This document shows positions 43,188-50,581 of a stretch of 64,000 nt of DNA, piece after piece (positions within the stretch are counted from its first letter, which is position 1; every line of letters begins with the position of its first letter). A program made the translations under genes and the position numbers. The notes below the pieces were generated by a model. That model made no database searches. It saw nothing but the letters and a program-made list of their open reading frames with translations, and was not told the DNA's origin. Where the stretch lies: NCBI GenBank assembly GCA_016716465.1, contig JADJWH010000004.1, positions 558,001 to 622,000 on the forward strand, read 5' to 3'. The DNA is from Gammaproteobacteria bacterium (GTDB lineage Bacteria; Pseudomonadota; Gammaproteobacteria; SZUA-140).

Positions 43188-43202
43188 TAATGGGCCTATT
43201 CT

Positions 43203-44273
43203 GTGAATGGCTTATTACAACAATTGGGTCTTGTTCCCTTCTTTACTCAGCAATTAGCAGACGCCGCCTTATTACAGGAGCGACTCGGACGCGTGATGGC
43301 GGTACAGCGCTCGAGAAGCACCGTTGTCTGTGGTTCGGGTGAGCGGGTTGTAGAACTCTCGCCCGCCTTACGACGGTCGGCCGCCATTGATCGACCGACT
43401 GTGGGCGACTGGGTCGTACTGGATGAGTCACTTTCGAGGATTGAAAAAGTCCTCGAGCGGAAAAGTTTGTTCAAGCGCCTGGGTGCGGGCGCGAGCAGCG
43501 AACTTCAGCCCATAGCCGCGAATATTGATACCCTTTTTATCGTTACGTCCTGCAATGAAGAATTCAAGGAATCACGCCTGGAACGGTACCTCGCACTGTG
43601 TACGGAGGCCGGAGCGATGCCAGTCATCGTTCTCACCAAGGCCGACCTCGTTGACGATGTAGATACTTACGTCCGTCGCGCCCGAAAAACCCGGGCAGGA
43701 GTTCCGGTTGAGGCTATCAATGCGCTTGACCCCGCTTCTCTCAATGGTCTTCGTTCCTGGATTGATACCGCATCCACCGTTGCACTCGTCGGTTCCTCCG
43801 GTGTTGGAAAGTCTACGATTCTGAATACATTGGCAGGACGTTCTTTAGCCGCTACCGGTGAAATTCGCGAGGATGACAAGAAGGGCCGCCATACGACGAC
43901 TCACCGTGAATTGCACATCCTGCCGTCCGGCGGCCTCCTGGTCGATGTCCCGGGTATGCGGGAGCTCAGGGTCGCCGACGTCAACAGCTCGATTGGCGCC
44001 GTTTTCGACGACATCGATAGGCTTGCGGCTCAGTGCAAGTTCGCTGACTGTAAACACGAAACCGAACCGGGTTGCGCGGTGCTTCGAGCGATAGAAGCAG
44101 GTGAGATCGATATTCGTCGGCTGTCCAATTATAAAAAGTTGATGCGTGAAAACGCGCTGGCGACGGCAACTCTGGCGGAGAAGCGCGCCCGGGAACGGGG
44201 CTTCGCGAAAATGGTCAAAGAAGTGAAGGCTATCAAACAGAAAGGGGGTGAGAATGGCCCAAGTTCGCGTTGA
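43203..44273 (+). CDS. rsgA: RsgA-type circularly permuted GTPase (ribosome small subunit-dependent)
   Basis: 356 aa, GTG start at 43203. An OB-like N-terminal domain is followed by a permuted GTPase: TKADL (G4), VALVGSSGVGKSTILNTL (G1), RHTTTHRELHILPSGGLLVDVPGMREL (G2/G3), and a C-terminal zinc knuckle CKFADCKHETEPGCAV. RsgA releases from the maturing 30S subunit. Family members of this type are often a second copy beside a canonical rsgA; whether another copy exists cannot be seen. Its end overlaps the next gene by 20 bases. A lone attC-like relic sits directly upstream. Confidence 0.88.
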   Translation: MNGLLQQLGLVPFFTQQLADAALLQERLGRVMAVQRSRSTVVCGSGERVVELSPALRRSAAIDRPTVGDWVVLDESLSRIEKVLERKSLFKRLGAGASSELQPIAANIDTLFIVTSCNEEFKESRLERYLALCTEAGAMPVIVLTKADLVDDVDTYVRRARKTRAGVPVEAINALDPASLNGLRSWIDTASTVALVGSSGVGKSTILNTLAGRSLAATGEIREDDKKGRHTTTHRELHILPSGGLLVDVPGMRELRVADVNSSIGAVFDDIDRLAAQCKFADCKHETEPGCAVLRAIEAGEIDIRRLSNYKKLMRENALATATLAEKRARERGFAKMVKEVKAIKQKGGENGPSSR

Positions 44274-44913
44274 GAGCTTCACCATCTCGCTCGACGGATA
44301 CGGAGCGGGACCGAATCAGGACATCAACAACCCGCTCGGCATCGGCGGGACGGATCTGCACCAGTGGCTCATCCCGACACGCACGTTCCAGCAGACCCTG
44401 TTTGGCAAGGACGGCGGCACGACGGGAATTGACGACGACTTCGCCGCGCGCGGCTTTCGGAATGTCGGGGCCTGGATTCTCGGTCGGAACATGTTCGGAC
44501 CGGTTCGCGGTCCCTGGCCGGACCTGAACTGGAAAGGCTGGTGGGGTGACAATCCGCCGTATCACGTCCCGGTCTTCGTCCTGACACACCATGCGCGTCC
44601 GCCCCTCAGCATGGATGGCGGCACGACGTTTCACTTCATCACGGGCGGGATTCACGAGGCGCTTGATTGGGCGCGGGAGGCGGCCGCCGGACGGGATGTG
44701 CGGATCGGCGGTGGCGCAAATACCCTCCGGCAGTATCTTCGCGAACGTCTCATCGATGAGCTGCACATTGCGATCTCCCCGGTCCTGCTCGGCAGCGGGG
44801 AGCGGCTGTTCGAAGGGGTAGACCTGCGGGCGCTGGGATACGCATGCGTTGAACATGCGGCGAGCGAAAAGGCCACGCATGTTGTCCTCAGGCGCAAGGT
44901 GAGCACGGCCTGA
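44254..44913 (+). CDS. Dihydrofolate reductase-family (RibD C-terminal domain) protein
   Basis: 219 aa from ATG 44254, with AAAGGGGG just upstream. The fold is shown by VESFTISLDGYGAG, AWILGRNMFGPVRGPW, VFVLTHHARPPLSMDGGTTFHFITGG, then VRIGGGANTLRQYL and LIDELHIAISPVLLGSGERLF. Such proteins bind NADPH but the substrate is usually unknown. It overlaps the rsgA-type gene by 20 bases, suggesting coupling, and a second member of the same superfamily is at 45545. Confidence 0.82.
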   Translation: MAQVRVESFTISLDGYGAGPNQDINNPLGIGGTDLHQWLIPTRTFQQTLFGKDGGTTGIDDDFAARGFRNVGAWILGRNMFGPVRGPWPDLNWKGWWGDNPPYHVPVFVLTHHARPPLSMDGGTTFHFITGGIHEALDWAREAAAGRDVRIGGGANTLRQYLRERLIDELHIAISPVLLGSGERLFEGVDLRALGYACVEHAASEKATHVVLRRKVSTA

Positions 44914-45073
44914 CAATGTCGTCAGATTGACCGCGCTCCGCTACGTTTCATGCGGTATTTAGGGCGCTCTGGCCGCCCCATTTGCCGCCGACGCGTGTCG
45001 GGACGTCCGGGGGACTTCGGCGTAGACTTGTCGCAGGCGATTCGACATTCCGGCTCGGCAACAGGAGGCAGGC

Positions 45074-45460
45074 ATGCCCGCGCAGGACAAGAGCACCCTC
45101 GACCTGGCAAAGGAAATCTTCGACGCGTTCAATGCGCATGATCTCGACCGGATCATGAGCTACTTCGCGGAGGACTGTTCGCTCGACATGCCTCGCGGGC
45201 CGGACGAATGGGGACAACGTTTCGTCGGCAGGGCGGCTGTCCGAAAAGGGTTGGCAGCGCGCTTCGAGGGTCTCCCCGATGTCCGTTATTCCGAAGACCG
45301 GCACTGGGGCAGTGGAAACATGATTGTATCGGAGTGGCTGCTCACCGGAACGAAAGCGGGGGGAGAGCGTGTCCGGGTCCGGGGATGCGACCACTATGAA
45401 TTTCATGACGGGCAGGTCATCCGCAAGGACTCCTACTGGAAGATCGTAGAACGACAGTGA
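45074..45460 (+). CDS. SnoaL-like / NTF2-family protein
   Basis: 128 aa cone-shaped alpha+beta barrel: AKEIFDAFNAHDLDRIMSYFAEDCSLDMPRG is the standard N-terminus, followed by FVGRAAVRKGLAARFEGLPDVRY, MIVSEWLLTG and VRGCDHYEFHDGQVIRKDSYWKI. ATG 45074 follows AGGAGGCAGGC. These proteins include isomerases, hydrolases and binding proteins; no specific reaction can be assigned. Confidence 0.82.
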   Translation: MPAQDKSTLDLAKEIFDAFNAHDLDRIMSYFAEDCSLDMPRGPDEWGQRFVGRAAVRKGLAARFEGLPDVRYSEDRHWGSGNMIVSEWLLTGTKAGGERVRVRGCDHYEFHDGQVIRKDSYWKIVERQ

Positions 45461-45544
45461 AGTGCGGCGCGGGTGAGACCGCAGCCGCGCGCTGTCCGGT
45501 TCCAGCATTGGCATCCACGACCCTTCTCATATCAGGAGTGTTCC

Positions 45545-46213
45545 ATGAGAAATCTCATCGTATCCACATTCGTCTCGCTTGACGGCATCCTGCAGGCACC
45601 CGGCGGACCGGAAGAGGACCCGACCGGCGGCTTCGCACTGGGCGGATGGATGTTCAATTACGCGGACGACAGCATGGACATTTCCGCGGCGGGATTTGAC
45701 GGCGCGGGTCGCGAGCTGCTGCTCGGGCGCCGGACCTATCAGATATTCGAGGCCTACTGGCCGTACCAGCCGGCGGAGAATCCGATTGCACGGACACTCA
45801 ATGCGGCGAAGAAATACGTGGCCTCGCGCACCCTGACGTCGCTCCGGTGGAACAACTCGACCCTGCTCGAGGGCGATGTCGTCCCGGCGATCATCGCGCT
45901 CAAGCAGCAGCCCGGCCCGGATCTGCAGGTGATTGGCAGCGGCAACCTGATCCAGACCCTCCATGGCGCGTCGCTGATTGACGAGTACAACCTGTGGACA
46001 TTTCCGGTCGTGCTCGGGCGGGGCAAGCGTCTGTTCAGCGAGACCGCCCGGCCCGCGGCGCTGCGGCTCGTCCGTTCGGAGGTTTCGGACACCGGCGTTA
46101 TGATGAATGCCTATGTGCCGGACGGCGAGATCCGGCCCGGTTCGTTCCCCGGCGCCGATCCCAGCGAGCTGGAACGGGCGCGACGCGGAATGATGGCGAA
46201 GGGGGACTGGTGA
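45545..46213 (+). CDS. Dihydrofolate reductase-family protein (second copy)
   Basis: 222 aa. MRNLIVSTFVSLDGILQAPGGPEED is the common N-terminus of this group; LLLGRRTYQIFEAYWP, AKKYVASRTL, DLQVIGSGNLIQTL and LIDEYNLWTFPVVLGRGKRLF follow. The C-terminus (LVRSEVSDTGVMMNAYVPDGEI) is typical of YyaP/YwjB-like reductases. ATG 45545 has CAGGAGTG upstream. Not closely similar to the 44254 protein, so not a recent duplicate. Confidence 0.84.
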   Translation: MRNLIVSTFVSLDGILQAPGGPEEDPTGGFALGGWMFNYADDSMDISAAGFDGAGRELLLGRRTYQIFEAYWPYQPAENPIARTLNAAKKYVASRTLTSLRWNNSTLLEGDVVPAIIALKQQPGPDLQVIGSGNLIQTLHGASLIDEYNLWTFPVVLGRGKRLFSETARPAALRLVRSEVSDTGVMMNAYVPDGEIRPGSFPGADPSELERARRGMMAKGDW

Positions 46214-46304
46214 TGTAATGGCGGCGCGGCCGGGTCCAGGCTTCAGGTCGCGCCCGCGAGCCAGTACCTTGTGATACAAGGTCCAATCTTAATGGAGAAG
46301 TAAC

Positions 46305-46790
46305 ATGGCAACGATGGCGAAGAACACGATTTGCCTTTGGTACAACGGAGACGCCGAAGAAGCGGCGCGGTTCTACGCAAAGACCTTTCCCGACTCGTCC
46401 GTCGGCGCCGTCTATCGCGCGCCGGGAGACTACCCCTCGGGAAAGCAGGGGAACGTATTGACCATCCAGTTTACCGTGATGGGCATCCCCTGTGTCGGGC
46501 TCAACGGCGGGCCGGCGTTCACGCACAACGAAGCGTTTTCGTTTCAGGTGGCAACCGCCGACCAGGCGGAGACGGATCGCTACTGGAACGCGATCATCGG
46601 CAATGGCGGCCGCGAGAGCGCGTGCGGCTGGTGCAAGGACAAGTGGGGGATTTCCTGGCAGATCACGCCGACCGCCCTGATGGACGCGATTTCCGATGCC
46701 GATCCCGCGGCCGCCAGGCGCGCATTCGATGCGATGATGGAGATGACCAGGATCGATATCGCCGCGATCGAGGCGGCGCGTCGTGGGTAA
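46305..46790 (+). CDS. VOC family (PhnB-like) protein
   Basis: 161 aa. NTICLWYNGDAEEAARFYAKTFPDSSVGAVYRAP starts the glyoxalase-like fold; TIQFTVMGIPCVGLNGGPAFTHNEAFSFQV and the SACGWCKDKWGISWQITP motif are typical of the group once called 3-demethylubiquinone-9 methyltransferase, which is a misnomer. The C-terminal ARRAFDAMMEMTRIDIAAIEAA helix is also standard. Function unknown. AATGGAGAAGTAAC precedes the ATG. Confidence 0.87.
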   Translation: MATMAKNTICLWYNGDAEEAARFYAKTFPDSSVGAVYRAPGDYPSGKQGNVLTIQFTVMGIPCVGLNGGPAFTHNEAFSFQVATADQAETDRYWNAIIGNGGRESACGWCKDKWGISWQITPTALMDAISDADPAAARRAFDAMMEMTRIDIAAIEAARRG

Positions 46791-46834
46791 TCGATGGCAG
46801 CCCGACATGAGCTGATCACAAGGGTAGAGATACC

Positions 46835-47386
46835 GTGAAGCTGACGAAGACCCAGGCCGGCGCGCTGATCGCCACGCTGAAAGACCGGTTCGAACAGAAC
46901 CCGGGCCGGCACACGGGAATCGACTGGCCCGGCGTCGAATTGAGGCTCGCGGCGAATCCGGAGAAGCTGAAGGCGCTGCATGAGATGGAGCGCACCGGCG
47001 GCGAGCCCGACGTGATCGGCCGGGATCCGAAGGGCGGGGAGATCCTGTTCTGCGATTGCGCGGCGGAGAGCCCGGCCGGCCGCCGGAGTCTCTGCTACGA
47101 TCGCGCGGCCCTGGAGTCCAGAAAGGAAAACCGGCCCGAGGGCTCGGCCGTCGACATGGCGGCATCGATCGGGATCGAGCTGCTGACCGAACAGGAGTAT
47201 CGGGCGCTCCAGCAACTGGGCACCTTCGACCTCAAGACCTCCAGCTGGGTGAAGACCCCGCCGGAAATCCGCAAGCTCGGCGGCGCGCTCTTCTGCGATC
47301 GCCGCTACGATACGGTGTTCCTCTATCACAACGGCGCCCAGTCGTACTATGCGGCGCGGGGATTTCGCGGCATGGTGCGGGTCTAG
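46835..47386 (+). CDS. DUF4256 family protein
   Basis: 183 aa, GTG start at 46835. LIATLKDRFEQNPGRHTGIDWPGVELRLAANPEKLKALHEMERTGGEPDV, then FCDCAAESPAGRRSLCYDRAALESRK, TYLSW-like TSSWVKTPPEIRKLGGALFCDRRYDTVFLYHNGAQSYYAARGFRG. This is the full DUF4256 pattern; several conserved Cys/Asp/Tyr residues suggest a catalytic site but nothing is established. It follows the VOC gene by 44 bases; the two often appear together in soil proteobacteria. Confidence 0.85.
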   Translation: MKLTKTQAGALIATLKDRFEQNPGRHTGIDWPGVELRLAANPEKLKALHEMERTGGEPDVIGRDPKGGEILFCDCAAESPAGRRSLCYDRAALESRKENRPEGSAVDMAASIGIELLTEQEYRALQQLGTFDLKTSSWVKTPPEIRKLGGALFCDRRYDTVFLYHNGAQSYYAARGFRGMVRV

Positions 47387-47479
47387 GAGCATGGTCTCAC
47401 TGACCCGGTCGAGACAGGCTGACCAAACAGGCTGGAGGGATCCATTCATGAAGATGCAGCACTCTATCGTGTCCGTGTC

Positions 47480-47923
47480 ATGAAGAAGTTTCTGCTCACA
47501 GGCATCGTTCTGGTCGTCGCCTATCTCGGCGGCCTCCAGAGCGGCCTCATCGATTCGCCGCAGGTCGGTGCCGTCAGCAGCGCCGGTCAGGTCGACGATG
47601 AACTGGTGCAGGCGTTTGAAGACCGCCGGAGCGACATCCAGGTCCAGGGACGTGGCGAGGTGATCAAGGTACTTCCCGATGATAACGATGGGAGCCGGCA
47701 CCAGCGGTTCATCCTGCGACTGCCGTCCGGCCAGACGCTCCTGGTGGCGCACAACATCGACCTGGCCGACAGGGTCGCCGCGCTGAAGGTCGGCGATACG
47801 GTTGAATTCAACGGTGAGTATGAATGGAATGCGAAGGGCGGGGTGATCCACTGGACGCATCACGACCCGCAGGGCATCCACGAGGCTGGATGGATCCGGC
47901 ACAAGGGCCGCACCTATCAGTGA
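47480..47923 (+). CDS. DUF3465 family exported protein
   Basis: 147 aa with an N-terminal hydrophobic segment (FLLTGIVLVVAYLGGLQSG), then a small beta-barrel: IQVQGRGEVIKVLPDDNDGSRHQRFILRLPSGQTLLVAHNIDL, VGDTVEFNGEYEWNAKGGVIHWTHHDPQGIHEAGWIRHKGRTY. The last segment with WTHHDP is diagnostic of DUF3465, an OB-fold-like family of unknown role. Confidence 0.85.
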   Translation: MKKFLLTGIVLVVAYLGGLQSGLIDSPQVGAVSSAGQVDDELVQAFEDRRSDIQVQGRGEVIKVLPDDNDGSRHQRFILRLPSGQTLLVAHNIDLADRVAALKVGDTVEFNGEYEWNAKGGVIHWTHHDPQGIHEAGWIRHKGRTYQ

Positions 47924-47951
47924 GCCCGCAATCTCACTTCTTCAGTAAGTG

Positions 47952-48413
47952 ATGTCATCGCTTGATCACAAGATCCCTCCCCCCATCGTGGGCGCGCTTG
48001 CCGCAGCGGCGATGTGGCTCGTCTCCTCGGTGGGACCGCTGCTCCCGCTCGAGGATACACTGCGCCATGTCCTCGCCGGACTGCTCGTCGCCATCGGCCT
48101 CGGCTTCGACCTGGTTGGCCTGCACGCCTTTCGCACCGCCCGCACGACCTTCAATCCCTTGCACCCGGAACGGGCCTCGGTGCTGGTTGTCACCGGCGTG
48201 TACGCGATCACGCGCAATCCGATGTACGTCGGCCTGCTGTTCCTGCTGCTCGGCTGGGCGGTCTATTTGTCGGCATGGCTGGCGTTCGCGGGCCCGATCC
48301 TCACTATGATCTACATCACCCGCTTTCAGATCCTGCCGGAAGAGCGAATTCTCGCCGGGGTCTTCGGTGAACGCTACGAGCAGTACGTCCGCCGCGTCCG
48401 GCGCTGGTTGTGA
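47952..48413 (+). CDS. Isoprenylcysteine carboxyl methyltransferase-like membrane protein
   Basis: 153 aa with four hydrophobic helices (ALAAAAMWLVSSVGPLLPL, VLAGLLVAIGLGFDLVGL, PMYVGLLFLLLGWAVYL and AFAGPILTMIYITRFQI). TRNPMYVG and LPEERILAGVFGERYEQYVRRVRRWL are the SAM-binding signature of the ICMT/PEMT-like superfamily. Bacterial members methylate unknown lipophilic or small substrates. ATG 47952 was chosen over the overlapping GTG at 47949. Confidence 0.85.
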   Translation: MSSLDHKIPPPIVGALAAAAMWLVSSVGPLLPLEDTLRHVLAGLLVAIGLGFDLVGLHAFRTARTTFNPLHPERASVLVVTGVYAITRNPMYVGLLFLLLGWAVYLSAWLAFAGPILTMIYITRFQILPEERILAGVFGERYEQYVRRVRRWL

Positions 48414-48467
48414 AGTCCAATTGACTTTATGGGGAGGGATATCGGTGCTGATTCAAGGTGAAAGATC

Positions 48468-48767
48468 ATGGTGAAGCGAATCGGTTTTCTTGTATTGCTG
48501 ATATGTTCGATCGCGGTTCAGGCGGACGATGAGGATGTGCCGATCAATTCCGGTTCCGAGTTGCGCGACTGGTGCAAGGCCGAGACCGAGGCGCATTTTG
48601 TCGGAACGGGCGAAACGCCTTACAACTGGTCGGCCTCCTGGTGGGAGGAGGGCGCGACGCTGATCGTCAAGGGATCCTGGCGTGTTCGCAGCGCGGAGGT
48701 TGTTGTTGAATGCCGCGTGCCCAGGCACGCGATGCGGAAATACGCGGTTTATCAGATCCTCGAATGA
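48468..48767 (+). CDS. Small exported hypothetical protein
   Basis: 99 aa with a signal peptide (MVKRIGFLVLLICSIAVQA). The mature part has two cysteines (WCKAE and VECRVP) that could form a disulphide, and YNWSASWWEEGATLIVKGSWRV between them. No family recognised. A terminator-like inverted repeat follows at 48819. Confidence 0.55.
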   Translation: MVKRIGFLVLLICSIAVQADDEDVPINSGSELRDWCKAETEAHFVGTGETPYNWSASWWEEGATLIVKGSWRVRSAEVVVECRVPRHAMRKYAVYQILE

Positions 48768-48818
48768 GGAGGGTTCCTGGCAATGCCCGGTTTTTATTCT
48801 ATCGCCATTGGAAAAAAA

Positions 48819-48856
48819 GGGCCGGCACCCCGGTGTCGATCTCTAGGTACCGGCCC
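48819..48856. terminator. Terminator-like inverted repeat between convergent genes
   Basis: GGGCCGGCACC (48819-48829) and GGTACCGGCCC (48846-48856) pair with one mismatch; an A run lies before the left arm, which is a T run on the minus strand. It can end transcription of the minus-strand thioredoxin-like gene. Confidence 0.55.
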
Positions 48857-48916
48857 CTTCAGCACGAGCCAACAAATCGCTACCTCTCTCAAAGAGGTGC
48901 TGTGCAACAGGAACGG

Positions 48917-49153
48917 CTATTTCAGGTCGGCGAGACTCGCGCCGTAGTTGATGTGGAACGGTGCGCCATCCAGCAGCAGCGCGGGCACCGACTTGATCCC
49001 GGCGGCTTCCGCCTCGCGCACGCGGTTCTTGCTGGTGCCGAGATGCACGATCTCCAGGTCATAGCGGGACGGGTCGATCGCCCCGGCCACGCTTTGTTCG
49101 GCCGCCACGCATACCGGACAGCCCGCATGATAAAAAATCGCTTTCGCTTTCAT
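48917..49153 (-). CDS. Small thioredoxin/glutaredoxin-like protein
   Basis: 78 aa. The N-terminus has strand KAKAIFYHAGCPVC with the redox CPVC motif at residues 12-15, and the cis-proline region appears in SVPALLLDGAPFHINYGA. The size fits a minimal glutaredoxin-like fold. It is divergent from the HxlR gene 120 bases away, which suggests that HxlR controls it; HxlR regulators often respond to electrophiles or thiol oxidation. Confidence 0.75.
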   Translation of the reverse strand: MKAKAIFYHAGCPVCVAAEQSVAGAIDPSRYDLEIVHLGTSKNRVREAEAAGIKSVPALLLDGAPFHINYGASLADLK

Positions 49154-49252
49154 GATGTCACTCCTGATGGTATGTTGCCGTCATGATGAAACTACGCCAT
49201 CACAATAGTGCCGGGATCACCGCCGGAAAAGCGGGCACCCGCGGGTGGGGTA

Positions 49253-49269
49253 GGCACCTTTTGGTGTAA
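49253..49269 (+). promoter_or_regulatory. Candidate HxlR operator
   Basis: GGCACC-TTTT-GGTGTAA contains CACC/GGTG inverted halves four bases before the HxlR start and within the divergent region with the thioredoxin-like gene. A related sequence, TTACTTTTTGGTGTAA, lies before the HxlR relic at 42843-42858. Confidence 0.4.
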
Positions 49270-49273
49270 ATTC

Positions 49274-49615
49274 ATGACTCTCAGGAAAAAGAAAATCAGC
49301 GGCCGTGCACCGAGCGTCTACCGCAAACTGGAGGACGTCATCGGCTGCAAGTGGTCGGTGTCGGTGCTGCTGTCCATCGGCGCCGGGGTCAATCGTCCCG
49401 GCAGCCTGGAGCGGCACATCGACGGCATTTCCACCAAGGTGCTGTCGGAGCGTCTGCGCAAGCTGACTTCCTACGGCCTGCTCGAGAAGAAAAGCTTCGC
49501 GGAGGTGCCGCCGCGCACCGAATACTCGCTGACGTCCTCGGGCGAGGACCTCGTCAGAATCATTCAGCAGATTCAGGCCCTCGATTCTGATCTCGATGAG
49601 AAGAAGCTCAGGTAA
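49274..49615 (+). CDS. HxlR-family winged-helix transcriptional regulator
   Basis: 113 aa from ATG 49274. VYRKLEDVIGCKWSVSVLLSI, then GSLERHIDGISTKVLSERLRKLTSYGLLEKKSFAEVPPRTEYSLTSSGEDLVRII, the complete HxlR DNA-binding domain with recognition helix and wing. One cysteine (C26 in IGCKW) is at the usual sensor position for thiol-reactive signals. It is divergent from a thioredoxin-like gene, its probable target. Confidence 0.88.
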   Translation: MTLRKKKISGRAPSVYRKLEDVIGCKWSVSVLLSIGAGVNRPGSLERHIDGISTKVLSERLRKLTSYGLLEKKSFAEVPPRTEYSLTSSGEDLVRIIQQIQALDSDLDEKKLR

Positions 49616-49744
49616 GCAGCGCCATTCGTTTACCGCCCGCCGTGACACGTCCGGGAGAATACACTTGAAATACCCTGGCGGTTTCTGCACAGATCGGATT
49701 GCGCCAGGCGCCTGTCCGGTGACTGCCCGTCAGGTGCGCGCGGG

Positions 49745-50164
49745 ATGAGACGCGATACGGAAAACTCCGCGAACCGCCTGCTGCGCTTTCCCGGCGGGGT
49801 AAGGCGGGATCCGGCCATCGAGGGCTGGATGCGCGATCATCCGGGGGAACTGGGCGCGATCGCGCGGCGCTGGTTCGAGGTCATGCGCCGCTGCGGGGAG
49901 GATGTACGGGAGCTGCTGCACGACGGTCATCCGACCGCGTGCATCGGCGATGCGGCCTTCGCCTACGTCAACGTCTTCAGCGCGCACGTCAATGTTGGAT
50001 TCTTCCGTGGCGCGGAACTGGCGGATCCGGCGGCGCTGCTGGAAGGCAGCGGAAAATTCATGCGTCATGTGAAGCTCAGGCCCGGAGTCGGGATCGATGA
50101 ACGGGCGCTCCGGGCGCTGATCGAGACTGCCTGCGCGGACATGCGTCGCCGTCTGGAGATCTAG
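49745..50164 (+). CDS. DUF1801 domain protein
   Basis: 139 aa. The core is VRELLHDGHPTACIGDAAFAYVNVFSAHVNVGFFRGAELADPAALLEGSGKFMRHVKLRP, which matches DUF1801 (a YdhG-like fold where AYVN...HVNVGFF and GKxMRHVK are conserved). The ATG at 49745 has no strong ribosome binding site. Role unknown. Confidence 0.78.
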   Translation: MRRDTENSANRLLRFPGGVRRDPAIEGWMRDHPGELGAIARRWFEVMRRCGEDVRELLHDGHPTACIGDAAFAYVNVFSAHVNVGFFRGAELADPAALLEGSGKFMRHVKLRPGVGIDERALRALIETACADMRRRLEI

Positions 50165-50581
50165 TCCCTATCTGAAATCGGTCATGGGCGAAAATGCAGG
50201 TGTCATCCTCGCGCAGGCGGGAATTCCGGGTGATTGTCTGTCTGATCTCGCCGCATAGAGTCCCGCATGCAAGTAGGGTTTAGGATCATCGCGTCGAGCG
50301 CGCGCGAGGACAGTTTTATCCAGGTGGTTAAGTAGTTTATCGGGATATCGGGTCACGCGCGGACATGACTCGATACGCGTCAGCCAATTTACTTTTGGTG
50401 ATCCCGGCGTTTGTGTATACACTCGGAAAAAACGAGAGCAAAACACCCGTCGCCTGCCGCTGTTCTGCCGTGGACCACGATGCGTCCATGGTCAGTCTCC
50501 CTGGCCTGTCGTTACAGCGACCCTGCGACCGTATCTTCTGGAAGAAGAGATCTTCTATGGCGCAGCATGGGGGCTATGACC
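50165..50581. other. 417-base gap upstream of the large lipoprotein gene
   Basis: No gene supported. At about 50202-50233 the sequence GTCATCCTCGCGCAGGCGGG continues into GAATTCCGG and resembles the GTCATTCCCGCG-type inverted repeats widespread in proteobacteria. The remainder is moderately AT-rich around 50320-50430 and may hold the promoter of the next gene. Confidence 0.45.
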
